Shown here: positions 1 through 10,535 of the stretch, in pieces
Layout: each line of letters begins with the position of its first letter
How positions within the stretch are numbered: position 1 is the first letter of the stretch
Source of the DNA: Rebecca billardiae RCC1528
Taxonomy: Eukaryota; Haptophyta
DNA length: 64,000 bases
NCBI GenBank assembly: GCA_965240325.2
Contig: OZ251246.1
Coordinates: forward strand, 1,240,001 to 1,304,000
Direction of reading: 5' to 3'
Translations under genes and position numbers: made by a program
Notes under the pieces: model-generated
The model's input: the letters and a program-made list of their open reading frames with translations, nothing else
Told to the model about the DNA's origin: nothing
Database searches by the model: none

Positions 1-870
1 CACGCATTACAATCCCCAAAGCTGTTCCCGTGTTTGAACGCGCGACTGTCGGCGAGAGATGGCAGACCGGGAAGATGACCCAGGTATGAACCGTTCGCAT
101 GGCTCGTTCCAGAAGGCTACGCAGCATGCCACGGGCGTGCGGCGCAGCGTGCCTCGCATGGCAGGCGGGCAAGCGCGGCGGACAACGCGCTGACGACGCG
201 CACAGGTCCATCCCGGTCATCGTTTTCGCGATCGATCGGCTTCCCGGACCGGGAGTTCGGCGGCCTGGAAAAAGGGACTTCAAGCGCGAGGAAAAGAGCA
301 CGGCTGCGGTCCGAAAAAGCCAGAGAGATTGTGTTTTCATTTTTTAATTGCTGTGGGCCCACCTACCCGGCCCGTAGGGCCGTACTGAGACTCTGACTCA
401 GTGAGACGGTCCGACCGTGAGCACTTATTCCGGGACGCGCGACAGGCAGCGCGCGAGTCGTCCGCCGGTTGCTGTTTACTGCTGGCCCGGGGCGCGTGAC
501 TCTCGAACGATGATGAATCCTCGTCATCTGACATCTGATCAACGGTGCTGCGCTCATCCTCCGCCGAGGGCGAAAGCAATGGACAACATGCTGCTGGCGT
601 GCTGCGGCGCCCGGAGTGCATCCGCCACTGCTATTCGTCGCGCGATGCGCGCCCGCGGCCAGACGGGCGGGTGCGGCAGGCGAGGCCGCCCCAGCAGCGA
701 CAGTCGTCGCCGCCGTCGACGCCTTCTCATGCGCGCGCGCGCGCGCCCCGCCCTGCACCGAGTGTGCGCGCGTGCGTGCGCGCGTGCGCGCGTGCTGGGG
801 CGCGGCGCGGCGGCGGCGTGGGGCGCGCGGCGCGGCGGCAGTCCGCCCGCCCGCGCACGGCTGTCCGCGG
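1..870. other. 3' flank of CRAL-TRIO gene, no gene seen
   Basis: No convincing coding region. Several open frames cross this stretch, but they are Arg/Ala/Pro-rich and match no family. From about 700 the DNA becomes nearly pure CG/CA alternation, simple sequence downstream of the gene on the minus strand. It may hold that gene's 3' UTR. Confidence 0.5.
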
Positions 871-2221
871 TCATCGTGACGGCGGCGGCGAGTCCGGCGA
901 TGTGCGGCCAGTGCGGGTCTTGGCGCCGCTCCCCGCGCCGCCGTCCGCGCCGCCGTTCTGCGTCTGCTGGGCGTGGCCCCACCTGGCCCACCAGGGCGGC
1001 GGGTGCGCGGCGCGCTCCACCTCCGCCTCCTCCGCCGCCTTGCGCTCGGCGGCCGCCTTGCCGTCGTCGAGCCACTTGGCCCAGAAGGGCGGCGGGCGCG
1101 CCGAGCGCTCCTCCGCCTCCTCCGCGCGCACGCGCGCGCGCATCTCCTTGGAGGGCTCGCACGGCCGGATCGCGCGCACGCCCGCCTTCCGGTTCACCTT
1201 GTCCACGTACGCGCGCATACGCTGCTCGACCTTGGCCTCGCCCAGCGCCACCTTGGAGCGGCCGCCGTACTCGAGCGGCAGGTTGGAGGCGGGGATGTAC
1301 TGCAGCAGCTTGCCGCGCTGCACGTCCTTCGCGGTGAGGAACACCAGCTTCGCCTCGCAGATGTCGGACATGATCGGCTTGAGGATGGTGTACAGAGTGT
1401 TGTACCACACCGGCGTGTTCACCACGATGATGCGCGCGGCGCGGTGCGGGTAGTGCTGCGGCCGAGGGCAACGGGCGGAGGGGCGGCGCGCGCACGCGCG
1501 CACGCGCCGCTGAGCGCGCGGCGCGGTGCGGCGTGCGCTGCGGCGTGCGCTGCGGCGTGCGCTGCGCGGTGCGTCCGCTCCCTCCGCGCGTTGCCCTCAC
1601 CGCGTTGGTGAAGGAGACGATGCGCTTGATCAGGTCGAGCAGCTCCAGGGAGAGAGAGTCGAAGGAGAAGCCCGCGCAGTCGAAGAGCACGGTGGCCTGC
1701 GCGCCCTCCTTCGGCGCGGCGATGTTCCACGTGTACTCCGTGTGCCACACGTAGTGCCGAAACCCCATGTAGGGCGAGATGCCGCAGCGCTTGAGCGCGC
1801 CCGCGTCCAGCCGGCCGACCATCTCCCAGTACGTGGGGCGGCCCTCCTTGTCGGGCAGGTGCAGCGCGTGCGGGTAGTGCTTCTTCACGGCGTGGAAGTA
1901 CTTGTGCGGCTCGGTCAGGATCCGGTCCACCCCCTCCGCCTCGCGCCAGCGCAGCGTCGCCGCCCAGCGCCGCTTCGCGCGCTCGAAGGTCTTCTCGGCG
2001 AGCTGGAAGTTGAGCGGAACGTTCTCCTCGGGGGAGGTGGCGGAGGTGGGGGCGGGCTTGCGCCGGCGCCACCAGCGCGAGCGCGCGGCGCGCGAGACGA
2101 CCGTCGCCGCGCGCGGCAGCAGCTCGGGCCCGCCCAGGTGGTGCGCCAGCCACGCGCACAGCAGGCCGAGCACGAGCGCGTGCCGCCGCCGGCTGCCGAC
2201 GACGTGCAGCACCATCAGCAT
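871..2221 (-). CDS. CRAL-TRIO (Sec14-like) lipid-binding protein
   Basis: Two exons, 2221-1601 and 1455-871, joined by a 145-nt GT-AG intron (1600-1456, phase 0); about 401 residues. The first AUG in frame is at 2221; the frame is open further upstream but only with GTG. A hydrophobic stretch near residues 16-27 (HALVLGLLCAWL) could be a signal anchor. Residues of about 85-270 match the Sec14/CRAL-TRIO fold: a DKEGRPTYWEMVGRLD segment, then VLFDCAGFSFDSLSLELLDL, then IIVVNTPVWYNTLYTILKP across the splice junction, which supports the intron. Known family members bind and exchange phosphoinositides or other lipids between membranes; the ligand here is unknown. The C-terminal tail holds two related motifs, PPPFWAKW and PPPWWARW, in charged low-complexity sequence. 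An additional upstream exon cannot be excluded. Confidence 0.8.
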
Positions 2222-2556
2222 GCAGCGGAGGGAGAACGCGCGCGCCGGGGCCGCGGCGGGGAGCGCGGCGTGCACGTCCGGCTGGCCGGCCGCGGCGGGG
2301 GCGGGCGGGGCGGCGGGCGGGCGCTCTCGCCGCGCGCGCGCGACGCGCCGGCCGTGCCGCGGCTGCCGATGCGCCGCCGCTGAGCAGGCTGTGTCGTCAC
2401 CCCGCCTCACGCCCTCCCGCCGCCACAGTGCTGCGGGCGAGTTTGGCGCCGCGCCCAGTGCGACGAGGCCCGGATAGTCCGGCTAATCTAGTTGATGGCA
2501 CAATTCATTAGCCAGCTGCCCACCGCGTGGCCGCATCAAGCCGGCCTGCTTGCAGC
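2222..2556. promoter_or_regulatory. divergent intergenic region, probable bidirectional promoter
   Basis: 335 bp between the inferred start codons of the CRAL-TRIO gene (-) and chlD (+). The part next to chlD has lower GC (around 2480-2520) than the coding DNA on both sides. No TATA box or other motif was recognised. Confidence 0.4.
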
Positions 2557-5500
2557 ATGGCGCGCGCGACGACGACGACCAGCGTGCCGCCTCTCGCGCG
2601 CGCGCTGGCGACGGTGGCGTTGCTCGCGAGCACGGCCCTGCTCGCGCCCACGTCGGCGGCCGCGGTGGGACCGAGCGCCATGGGCGCGCGGAGAGGGCTG
2701 CGGCTCGCTCGCGCCGCGCGGCGCTGCACCGCCGCGCAGCCGCGCTGCGTCGCGGCGGAGCCGCAGCGTGCGTTCGAGGGCGGGCCAAAGCAGTTCCCGC
2801 TCGCGGCGATCGTCGGCATGGAGAACGTGAAGACGGCTCTCCTCCTCGCATCGATCAACCCGTACATTGGCGGCGTCGTCATCGCCGGCTCGCGCGGCAC
2901 CGCCAAGTCGGTGATGGCGCGCGCCGCGCACTCGCTGATGCCGCCCATCTCCGTCGTCAAGGGCTCGCGGTACAACATCGACCCGGACGGGCCGGAGGGT
3001 GCGCGCGGCGGCTGCGCGCGCGAGCTGGCACGCGCCTGCTCTAGGGGGTGGCGGCTGCGCGTGTGCGGGCGTGCCGCCGTCCGCCTGTTGACGTCCCTAC
3101 GCCGCTCCCGCCTCTCTGGCTCCCGCCTCTCTGGCTGCCGCCTCTGCGTGCGCGCGTTGCGTGCGCGCGTTGCGTGCGCGCGTTGCGTGCGCGCGTTGCG
3201 TGCGCGCGTTGCGTGCGCGCGCGTTGCGTGCGCCCGCGCGCGCGTGCTGCTGCGCAGGCGAGGTCGACTCCTTCCTCGCGGCCGAGCTCGAGAAGTCGGG
3301 CAAGTCTCTGCGCGAGCTCGAGCAGGAGGTGGTGCCGGTGCCCTTCTGCCAGGTGCCGCTGGACGTGCTCGAGGACCGGCTGCTCGGCAGCGTCGACCTG
3401 GAGAAGTCGCTGCAGGTGCGGGCCATCCTCCAGGCCGACGGGCGGCGCGCGCGGGGGCGGGCCTCGCCGCGCGGGCCGCGGCGCGCGCCGGGGCGCAGCG
3501 CCCCCTGCCCCTGCAGTGTGGCGCGCACGCACGTGCACATCCGCACCGGCGCCCCTCACGCGCACGCCGCCCGCCGCGCCCGCCCGCCGCGCCCCTCGCG
3601 CGCAGACGGGCGAGACGGTCTTCGAGCCCGGGCTGCTCGCGCGCGCGCACCGCGGCGTGCTCTACATCGACGACATCAACCTGCTGGACGAGTCGATCTC
3701 CAACCTGCTGCTGAGCGTGATCTCGAGCGGCGAGGTTGTGGTGGAGCGCGAGGGGCTGAGCGTGCGCCACCCGTGCCGCCCGATCATGGTGGCGACGTAC
3801 AACCCGGAGGAGGGCGAGCTGCGCAACCACCTGCTCGACCGCATCGGCATCGCGCTCTCCGCCGACGCCGAGCCGCTCTCCCTCGAGGAGCGCATCGAGG
3901 CGGCGGAGACGGCCAACCGCTTCGCGTACACGCCCGGCGCGGTGATCGCGGAGAGCGAGGAGACGCAGGAGGGCATGAAGTCCACGCTCGTGTACGCGCG
4001 CGAGTTCATGAAGGACGTGCGCATCGCCAAGGCGCAGGTGGAGTACCTCTGCGAGGAGGCCATCCGCGCGGGCGTGCAGGGCCACCGCGCCGAGATGTTC
4101 GCCGCCGAGGTCGCCAAGGCGTCCGCGGCCATCGAGCAGCGCACAGAGGTGCTCGCAGACGACCTCACACTCGCCGTCAAGCTCGCCATCATCCCGCGCG
4201 GCACGCAGGTGCAGGGCCCCGGCGAGGATGACGAGATGATGCAGCAGCCGCCGCCGCCGCCGCCGCCGCAGGACCAGATGGACGACGAGGATCAGCAGGA
4301 CGAGAACGAGGACGAGCCCGAGGAGGAGGAGGAGGAGCAGGACGAGGAGCAGGCGCCGCCCGCGCTGCCCGAGGAGTTCATGCTCGACCCCGAGGGCGTG
4401 GCGCTCGACCCCGACGTGATGCAGTTCGCCATGCGCTCCAAGACGGGCCAGTCGGGCAAAGGCAACCTCATCTTCTCCGAGGACCGCGGGCGGTACATCA
4501 AGCCGATGCTGCCCAAGGGCAAGGTGAAGCGGCTCGCGGTCGACGCGACGATGCGCGCGGCCGCGCCGTACCAGCGCACGCGGCGCGAGCGCGCGGCCAG
4601 CGGCCCCAAGCGCAACAAGCCGGTGTACATCGAGCAGTCGGACGTGCGCTCCAAGAAGATGGCGCGCAAGGCGGGCTCGCTCATCGTCTTTGTCGTCGAC
4701 GCGTCGGGCTCGATGGCGCTCAACCGCATGAACGCGGCCAAGGGCGCGGCCATCAACCTGCTCACCACCGCGTACCAGTCGCGAGACAAGATCGCGCTCA
4801 TCGCCTTCCAGGTGCGGCGCACGCACCGCGCGGCGCACGCACCGCGCAGCGGCCGCGGCAGGGGCAGGGCCGCAGGGGCAGGGGCGGCAGGGGCAGGGGC
4901 GGCGGGGGCAGGGCAGGCGCGCGCGCGCACCGCCGCTCACGCGCGCACGCGCACGCGCGCGCGCACGCGCACGCGCACGCGTGCGCGCGCAGGGCGAGGC
5001 CTCGACGGTGCTGCTGCCGCCCACGCGCTCGATCGCGATGGCCAAGAAGCGGCTCGAGCGCATGCCGTGCGGCGGCGGCTCGCCGCTCGCGCACGCCCTG
5101 TCGAACGCCGTGCAGGTCGGCCTCAGCGCGCAGAAGTGCGGCGACACGGGCGACGTGGTCGTCGTGTGCGTGAGCGACGGCCGCGCCAACGTGCCCCTCG
5201 CCACCTCGCTCGGGCTGGACGAGCCAGCCGCGCCGGAGGGCGAGGGCGCCGAGGGCGGCGCCGGGTCGGACAAGGCGGCCAAGGAGGCGCTCAAGGAGGA
5301 GGTGCTGGCGATGGCCAAGCAGCTGCGCGCGCTGCCCGGCTTCAAGCTGCTGATGCTCGACACCGAGAACAAGTTCGTCTCCACAGGTGCTCGCGCGCAC
5401 GGGCGGCGCGGCGCTCGGCTGCGTGTACGCCGTTGGGTGCGCCGCGGCTGTGCTGAGCGTGCGCACACACCCCGCGCGCCGCCTGCACCCATCGCCCGCC

Positions 5501-5631
5501 CACCGCGTCGCGCAGGCATGGCCAAGGAAATAGCGGCGGCTGCGGGCGGGCGGTACCACTACATCCCCAAGGCGACCGAGCAGAGCATGGCCGCCGTCGC
5601 CAACACGGCGCTCGCCGGACTCAAGGGCTGA
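2557..5631 (+). CDS. chlD: magnesium-chelatase subunit ChlD
   Basis: Five exons: 2557-2998, 3258-3415, 3606-4811, 4993-5386, 5516-5631; all introns GT-AG and phases agree; 771 residues, normal for ChlD. ChlD works with ChlI and ChlH to insert Mg2+ into protoporphyrin IX, the first committed step of chlorophyll synthesis, in the plastid. Visible parts: a hydrophobic signal-like stretch at about 14-38 followed by a basic Ala/Arg-rich transit-like region to about 75, the bipartite targeting expected for a secondary plastid; an AAA+ domain with Walker A GSRGTAKS (111-118) and Walker [13 protein letters not shown] (from about 218); a proline run followed by an acidic linker (about 413-450); and a von Willebrand A domain with MIDAS motif DASGSM near 566. 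The start is the AUG at 2557 in a good context (agcATGg); the frame upstream lacks an AUG. Family assignment is firm. Confidence 0.95.
3145..3234. repeat. 13-bp minisatellite inside chlD intron 1
   Basis: About six tandem copies of GTTGCGTGCGCGC lie in the first intron of chlD (2999-3257), preceded by two copies of a CCTCTCTGGCT-type unit. No coding potential. Confidence 0.8.
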
Positions 5632-6108
5632 GCGCAGGCGTGCCGGCGGCAGAGCGCGCGCCTCGGGCGGCGCGCGCGCGCCCGACCCAGCTGCGCAGGC
5701 TGGCTCGGAAGGAGGCGTCGTCCGACGCCCGCGCTGGCGCGCACGCCGCAGGCGCGAGCCGGCTGGCGGCTGTGGCTCGAGTCATGTAGTGGACGAGTGC
5801 GCGACATGCAGTGGCGACTCTCGTCGCGTCCGCGTGGCGCGGCTTAACGCTGCGCGCTATAAATAAAGTTTGCCCACGCCGCCTGACGGCCTGACCCGCC
5901 CTGAGGCGGCTGAGGAGTGAGGCCTGACCGCGCGTCCGCGTACCGGGCCAATCTTAATATTAAATCGCGCGCCTATATAGCTAAGTATATATAGCCTGCT
6001 ATATAATATATACTTATAAATACTCGGTCCGGATTCGGACTATTGTCGTCTACTTATATGCTGCTGTTAGAGTCGCAGTCGTATTACGCGTACGACTGAC
6101 ATTGCGGA
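5632..6108. other. convergent 3' intergenic region with AT-rich patch
   Basis: Between the ends of chlD (+) and the GFA-like gene (-). It begins GC-rich and turns AT-rich at about 5945-6065 (runs such as TATATAGC and ATATATACTT). It probably carries both 3' UTRs. No gene seen. Confidence 0.5.
5862..5867 (+). terminator. candidate poly(A) signal AATAAA for chlD
   Basis: An AATAAA hexamer about 230 nt after the chlD stop, within ATAAATAAAG. It is the only close match in the 3' flank. Whether this organism uses the hexamer is not known. Confidence 0.35.
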
Positions 6109-6765
6109 CTACTCCGACAACGACGATGCGTCCGATGATGGCAGCACCGCCGTGCTGAGCTGCTCCCCCCTGGTGGAGGCCTTGAACTTGGGCAGCGCAT
6201 CGCCCACGTCCAGCACGCGCTGCGCGTAGTACATGTGGTGCAACGGGCGCCACGCGGGGGGCAGCCGCGCATACGGCCCACCGGCCTGGCCGTCAGTGGC
6301 GTCACTCTCCTCGCCGTTGTCGACCAAGTCGTCCACCAGCGCGAGGGGCACGGCGCACGTCTGGCTGGGCGCGGCGCCGAGCGTTGCGCGCACGGGCGTG
6401 TAGCAGCGCGCGCAGCGCGAGCGCTTCACGTTGCGCGAGGTGCGCGTGTGCACGAGCTCGCCCGTCACGGTGACGTCCGCGGCATTGAATAGCGCCATCG
6501 CCATGAACGGCGCGCCCGAGAGCTTGCGGCACGTCGAGCAGTGGCAGATGCTCGCGCCAAGCGGCTCGGCGGCCATGCTGACGGCCACCTGCCCGCAATA
6601 GCACCGCCCACTCGCGCGCACGCGCGCCTCGCTGCCGCTGCGGGCGTGGGGCGAGGTTGCCGCGCGCAGGCGCACGGCTGGCGCGCGCACTCGCGGCCGG
6701 ACGCTCGCGCCTGCCGGCGCCACCGCCGACGCGAGCAGCGCGAGCAGCCCGACGGCACGCGCCAT
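6109..6765 (-). CDS. GFA/CENP-V-domain zinc protein, probably plastid-targeted
   Basis: Single exon, 218 residues, AUG at 6765. Residues about 53-150 have the glutathione-dependent formaldehyde-activating (GFA)/CENP-V fold signature: CYCG at 55-58, then ICHCSTCRKLSGAPF (73-87), then CARC at 118-121. These cysteines bind zinc in known members. The family is named for bacterial Gfa, but most members have no proven reaction, so a function in formaldehyde or thiol chemistry is only a possibility. The N-terminus (LLALLASAVAPAGA) looks like a signal peptide and is followed by about 30 basic, Ala-rich residues without acids until the domain, consistent with plastid import through the ER. A tail of about 60 residues after the domain is not recognised. 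It is convergent with chlD. Confidence 0.85.
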   Translation of the reverse strand: MARAVGLLALLASAVAPAGASVRPRVRAPAVRLRAATSPHARSGSEARVRASGRCYCGQVAVSMAAEPLGASICHCSTCRKLSGAPFMAMALFNAADVTVTGELVHTRTSRNVKRSRCARCYTPVRATLGAAPSQTCAVPLALVDDLVDNGEESDATDGQAGGPYARLPPAWRPLHHMYYAQRVLDVGDALPKFKASTRGEQLSTAVLPSSDASSLSE

Positions 6766-7525
6766 GTCGCGCCTTTGCCGCCTTCGATGACGCGCCGTTT
6801 GCCTGACGACGATTGGTGACTAATTCTATGATTTAAAGACACAGGCACGAGGGCGCAGCTCTCCTGATTCGTCTGTAGTGGTACTGGTCGAAGCTTGCAG
6901 CAGTTGCAGTGGTGTGAGCGCGTTGATGTTGGTCCCCATGGCGGATGTCGTTGTTGTCGTCGTCCGGACGTCGTCAGGCCCACCAGGAAGTGCATGGGTA
7001 CGAAAGCAAAGGCGAGTGAGCATGTTGGCGTCGGCCAGGCCGTCCCCTACTTGGTCACTGCTCTGACGAGCTATTTGTTTTTATTTAACAAAAAAGTGTT
7101 GATGATGAAAAGTTACCACGAGCAGCCCGGATCACCCCCCGGTGGGCGGGCCTTGGCGCACCCGGCTAAGCCGAGTAAGCGCGGGCCGTAGTGATCACCG
7201 CGGATCGCGGTCGTCTACGAGTGCACCCGGGAGCGAGACGCCCGAACTGCTGGCGAGCCCTTACGACAGCGTGCCACGGTAGGGTAATAAGCCGTAAGAG
7301 TTACGGCTTACCCTACTGTGGCACGCTGTCACGGTGTAGTAGTACATATATATACCCGCCTCGTCAGACAGTTCGTCCCTGACGAAATTAATGATGACTG
7401 CCGAGCTGCGCCCGCCTGGCTCAGGTCGACTGTGAGCGAGCGAGGCTTCCCGCGCGGTGCCGGTCTGCGACTGCGAGCCGTGCGCGCGCCGTCGGCGTCC
7501 ACGCGGCACGGGCCGTGCGCGGCGC
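6766..7525. other. gene-free stretch between GFA-like gene and GSII 3' end
   Basis: No credible gene. It contains the promoter side of the GFA-like gene (-) and the 3' flank of the glutamine synthetase gene (-). A moderately AT-rich patch lies at about 7060-7110. The one clear structure is the hairpin at 7265-7330. Confidence 0.5.
7265..7330. repeat. near-perfect long hairpin downstream of GSII
   Basis: Arms 7265-7297 and 7301-7330 are reverse complements except for one mismatch and a 3-nt bulge, around a 3-nt loop (GAG). It begins GACAGCGTGCCAC and ends GTGGCACGCTGTC. It lies about 200 nt past the GSII stop, so it may be in the 3' UTR, or it may be a miniature foldback element. Confidence 0.85.
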
Positions 7526-9019
7526 TTACACGTCCGGCAGCACGCACTGCGGGCGGGGGCGGCGCGCGGCGTGGCGCGGCGGCGCGTCCGGTGAGCCCTC
7601 GCGCGCGCGCCTCGCGCGTTGCTGCGCGCGCGTTCCGCCGCGCGCACCGTCTCCATGATCTTGGCGGTGACGGAGTAGGGGTCCATGTTGGACGCGGGGC
7701 GGCGGTCCTCGAAGTAGCCGCGCTTGTCCTTCTCAGTCATGCGCGGGATGCGCACGGAGGCGCCGCGGTCGGCGACGCCCCACTTGAACTGGTGGATCGA
7801 GGCGGTCTCGTGCTTCCCCGTCAGGCGGCGCTTGTTGTCCTCCCCGCCCGTCGGGTCGTACGCCTGGATGTGCTCCTGCTGCTTGCCGGGCGCGCCCAGC
7901 CGCTCCATGTACTTCTCGATGGCCGCGTACCCGCCCGCGCGCCGGGTGGCGTCGGTGGAGACGTTGGTGTGGCAGCCCGCGCCGTTCCAGTCGCCGGCGA
8001 TGGGCTTGGGGTCGAAGGTGACGACGATGCCGAACTCCTCGCACACGCGCACGAGGAAGTAGCGGCTCATCCACAGCTGGTCGCCCGCCTCGATCCCGTC
8101 GCACGGGCCCACCTGGTACTCCCACTGGCCCGGCATCACCTCGCCGTTGATGCCCGAGATCTTGATGCCCGCGGCGAGGCAGCACTTGTAGTGCGCCTCG
8201 GCGACGCGGCGGCCGAACGCGTTCTCCGCGCCGATCGAGCAGTAGTACGGGCCCTGCGGCTTCGGGCGCCCCGGCGCCTTGGGCCAGCCGTACGGGGTCT
8301 CGCGCTGCAGCGAGGTGCCGCGGAAGGCCGTGCCCGGGTGCGAGCGCTCGAAGAGCGTGTACTCCTGCTCGATGCCGAACCAGGGGTGCTGCGAGGCGCA
8401 CTTCTTCATGATCTTCTCCGCCGCCGCGCGCGTGTTGCCGTACACGCCCGGCTTGTTCGGCAGCGGCGCGCCCAGCCCGCGCGGGCCGTTCGGGTCGGGC
8501 AGGTAGTTCTCGCACAGCACCACGACGTGCGGCCGCCCGCGGAAGGGGTCGTCGTACACGGCGACGGGCTTGAGCAGCACCTCCGAGTCGCTGCCCGGCG
8601 CCTGGTTCGTCGACGAGCCGTCGTAGTTCCACACCGGCAGGTCCGCCGGCTTGCTGCCGGGCGCGAGGGCGCGCGCGCGCGCGCCGCGCGCGGTCAGCGG
8701 TGCGCCCGCGCGCGCCGCGCGCGCGCGGCGGCGCCGGTCGCGCGGCGCGACGCGCGAGCTGCCGGGCGTGGCCGTGATGTGCCCCCGATCCACGCGGCGC
8801 GCGCGCGCGCCGCGCGTCGCGCCGCGCTCACAGGCTGGAGCCGGCCTTGAGCGTGCGCGTCTTGCAGCGCATCTCCATGTCCGAGCCGAGCCAGACGTAC
8901 TCGGCCTGGATCTCGCCGTCCTTCGCCTTGAGGTCCATGAACTTCTCGACGATCTCAAACTTGAGGTCGGTGTACGGCGGGATCACCTCCTCGGGGGGGA
9001 CGCTGCCGCAGTTGCCCAT
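7526..9019 (-). CDS. GSII: glutamine synthetase, eukaryotic type II
   Basis: Three exons: 9019-8832, 8653-7648, 7546-7526 (seven codons including stop); introns of 178 and 101 nt, both GT-AG with matching phases; 404 residues. GSII joins ammonia to glutamate with ATP and is the main entry of ammonium into organic nitrogen. Visible signatures: [10 protein letters not shown] near the start of the catalytic part, the ATP-site motif [17 protein letters not shown], and [14 protein letters not shown] with the Arg pair that closes the active site. The N-terminus is unusual: it has no plastid or mitochondrial presequence and starts [11 protein letters not shown], matching the N-myristoylation consensus (Gly2, small residue at 6) with a neighbouring cysteine that could be palmitoylated. 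The start sits in a strong context (accATGg). The last tiny exon (CVLPDV) is the least certain part. Confidence 0.95.
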
Positions 9020-9784
9020 GGTGCGCGCGAGTGGTGCTGTTTGCGGCGGGGTGCGGGTGGATCCAAATGCGGGCGCAGGGCCGAACAGACGGGGGAGCTC
9101 TGGCCAGGACCCGCGCGACACGTGGGCGCGCCCGCCGCGGCCGAAGCGCGGGAACCGGCGCGGGGAGGACCCAAAAGCGGCGGTTTTATCGAGCCGGCTC
9201 TCACAGCAACTTACAAGATGCCGCGCCGCTCTCAAGATTCTAGCGTCTGGATGGGCGGAAGCCAGTATTCGGAATCCATTAGCGCTGTTCGATAGCCTGA
9301 AAAAGGCGCGATGCTCGTAGTCATCACATACCTCGCACACATGGCTTTCAGCCATCAAGTACTACTCATGATGCGCGAATGATGATGGCAGAAGGAGATC
9401 GAAGGAGTCTTTTTTTCGGCCCCGGCCGACGCGGTACCTGTCGCTTCGGAAGCCCCCTCCCTCCAAGCGTTGACTTGAGATCACCCGAAACCCGCGTCAG
9501 TAAATGGCTGCGGCCGAGTGGCTCGCTAAACTAACCGCCTACACTGAACTCGGAACGCTCCAGAGTCAGGGACTGTGTGTGCACACATGCGTCACTATGA
9601 TCATGCAGCCCCCACTTGGCAGCCCACTGGCAGCCGAAGGCACACGCCGCGCCTGCGACACGTGCCAATGACAATGATGATCTCGCCCGGCCACGTGACG
9701 TCCGGCACTCCGTGTCGCACGCTCAGACAGCCGCGGCCGCGGCCGGTGGTCTCAGCGGCGAGGCGAGCAGCGGCAGGCCGTTGA
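9020..9784. other. intergenic region upstream of GSII, no gene
   Basis: Contains the GSII promoter side (9020 to about 9250, GC-rich) and then mixed sequence to the 3' end of the AP2/PHD gene. No ORF with family resemblance and no tRNA cloverleaf was found. Confidence 0.5.
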
Positions 9785-10471
9785 TCACAAGCCGGCGAGC
9801 AGCTCGTCCGCGGCCGCGGCCGCGGCCGCGGCGTGCGCGGCGGAGCCCGCGCCGGCGGGCGCTCCGTCCGCTGCGCCGTGAGCGTGTGCGCCGTGTGCGC
9901 CCCGCCCCTCCGCCTCGTCGCCGCTGCACGCGCCGTCGGTCGAGGGCGCGTGCGCGTCGTGCCCGCCGTGCTCGTGCTCATCGAGCGCGCCGAGCGGCCC
10001 CGCCGACAGCGGGAACGGCAGCGAGTCGTCGGTGAGCGCCAGCGGCAGGTGGGAGAGGTCGACCTTGGTGAGGTAGTCGTCGTCCGCGCCCATGGCGCCC
10101 ATGGTGCCGTCTGCGCCCTCGCCGCCCAGCTGCAGCGCAGCGCCCACGTCCGCGTGGCCCATCAGCACGTCGTCGGCGAGCGCGCGGACCTCCTCCTCCA
10201 TCAGCGCGGCGTCGACGCCGCAGCCCGCCGCGCCGCGCGCGCGCCCGCCGCGCCCGCCGCGCCTGTCCGCGCTCGCGCGCGCGGCGGCCATGTAGGCGCG
10301 CGCGCGGCCGAGCTCGCTGTCCTCGTCGTCGTCGTCGGGCAGCTCGGGGTGGCGGGGGAGGGCGTAGTCGTCCTCGTCCTCCGTGCCGCTGTCCGCGCCG
10401 TCGTCGTCGTCGTACTCCTCGCCCTCGTACTCCTCACCCTCGCCCTCGCCCTCCTCCTCCTCCTCCTCCTC

Positions 10472-10535
<64 letters not shown>

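Noticed and set aside
2508-5525. 1,005-codon minus-strand frame opposite chlD
   Set aside because: It crosses chlD introns and exons alike and has no family features; chlD on the plus strand is certain.
9500-9570. tRNA-like phrase GCGGCCGAGTGGCTCGCTAAAC, seen in part
   Set aside because: It resembles the D-arm of a Leu or Ser tRNA, but no matching acceptor stem, anticodon arm or T-loop (GTTCRANTC) follows.
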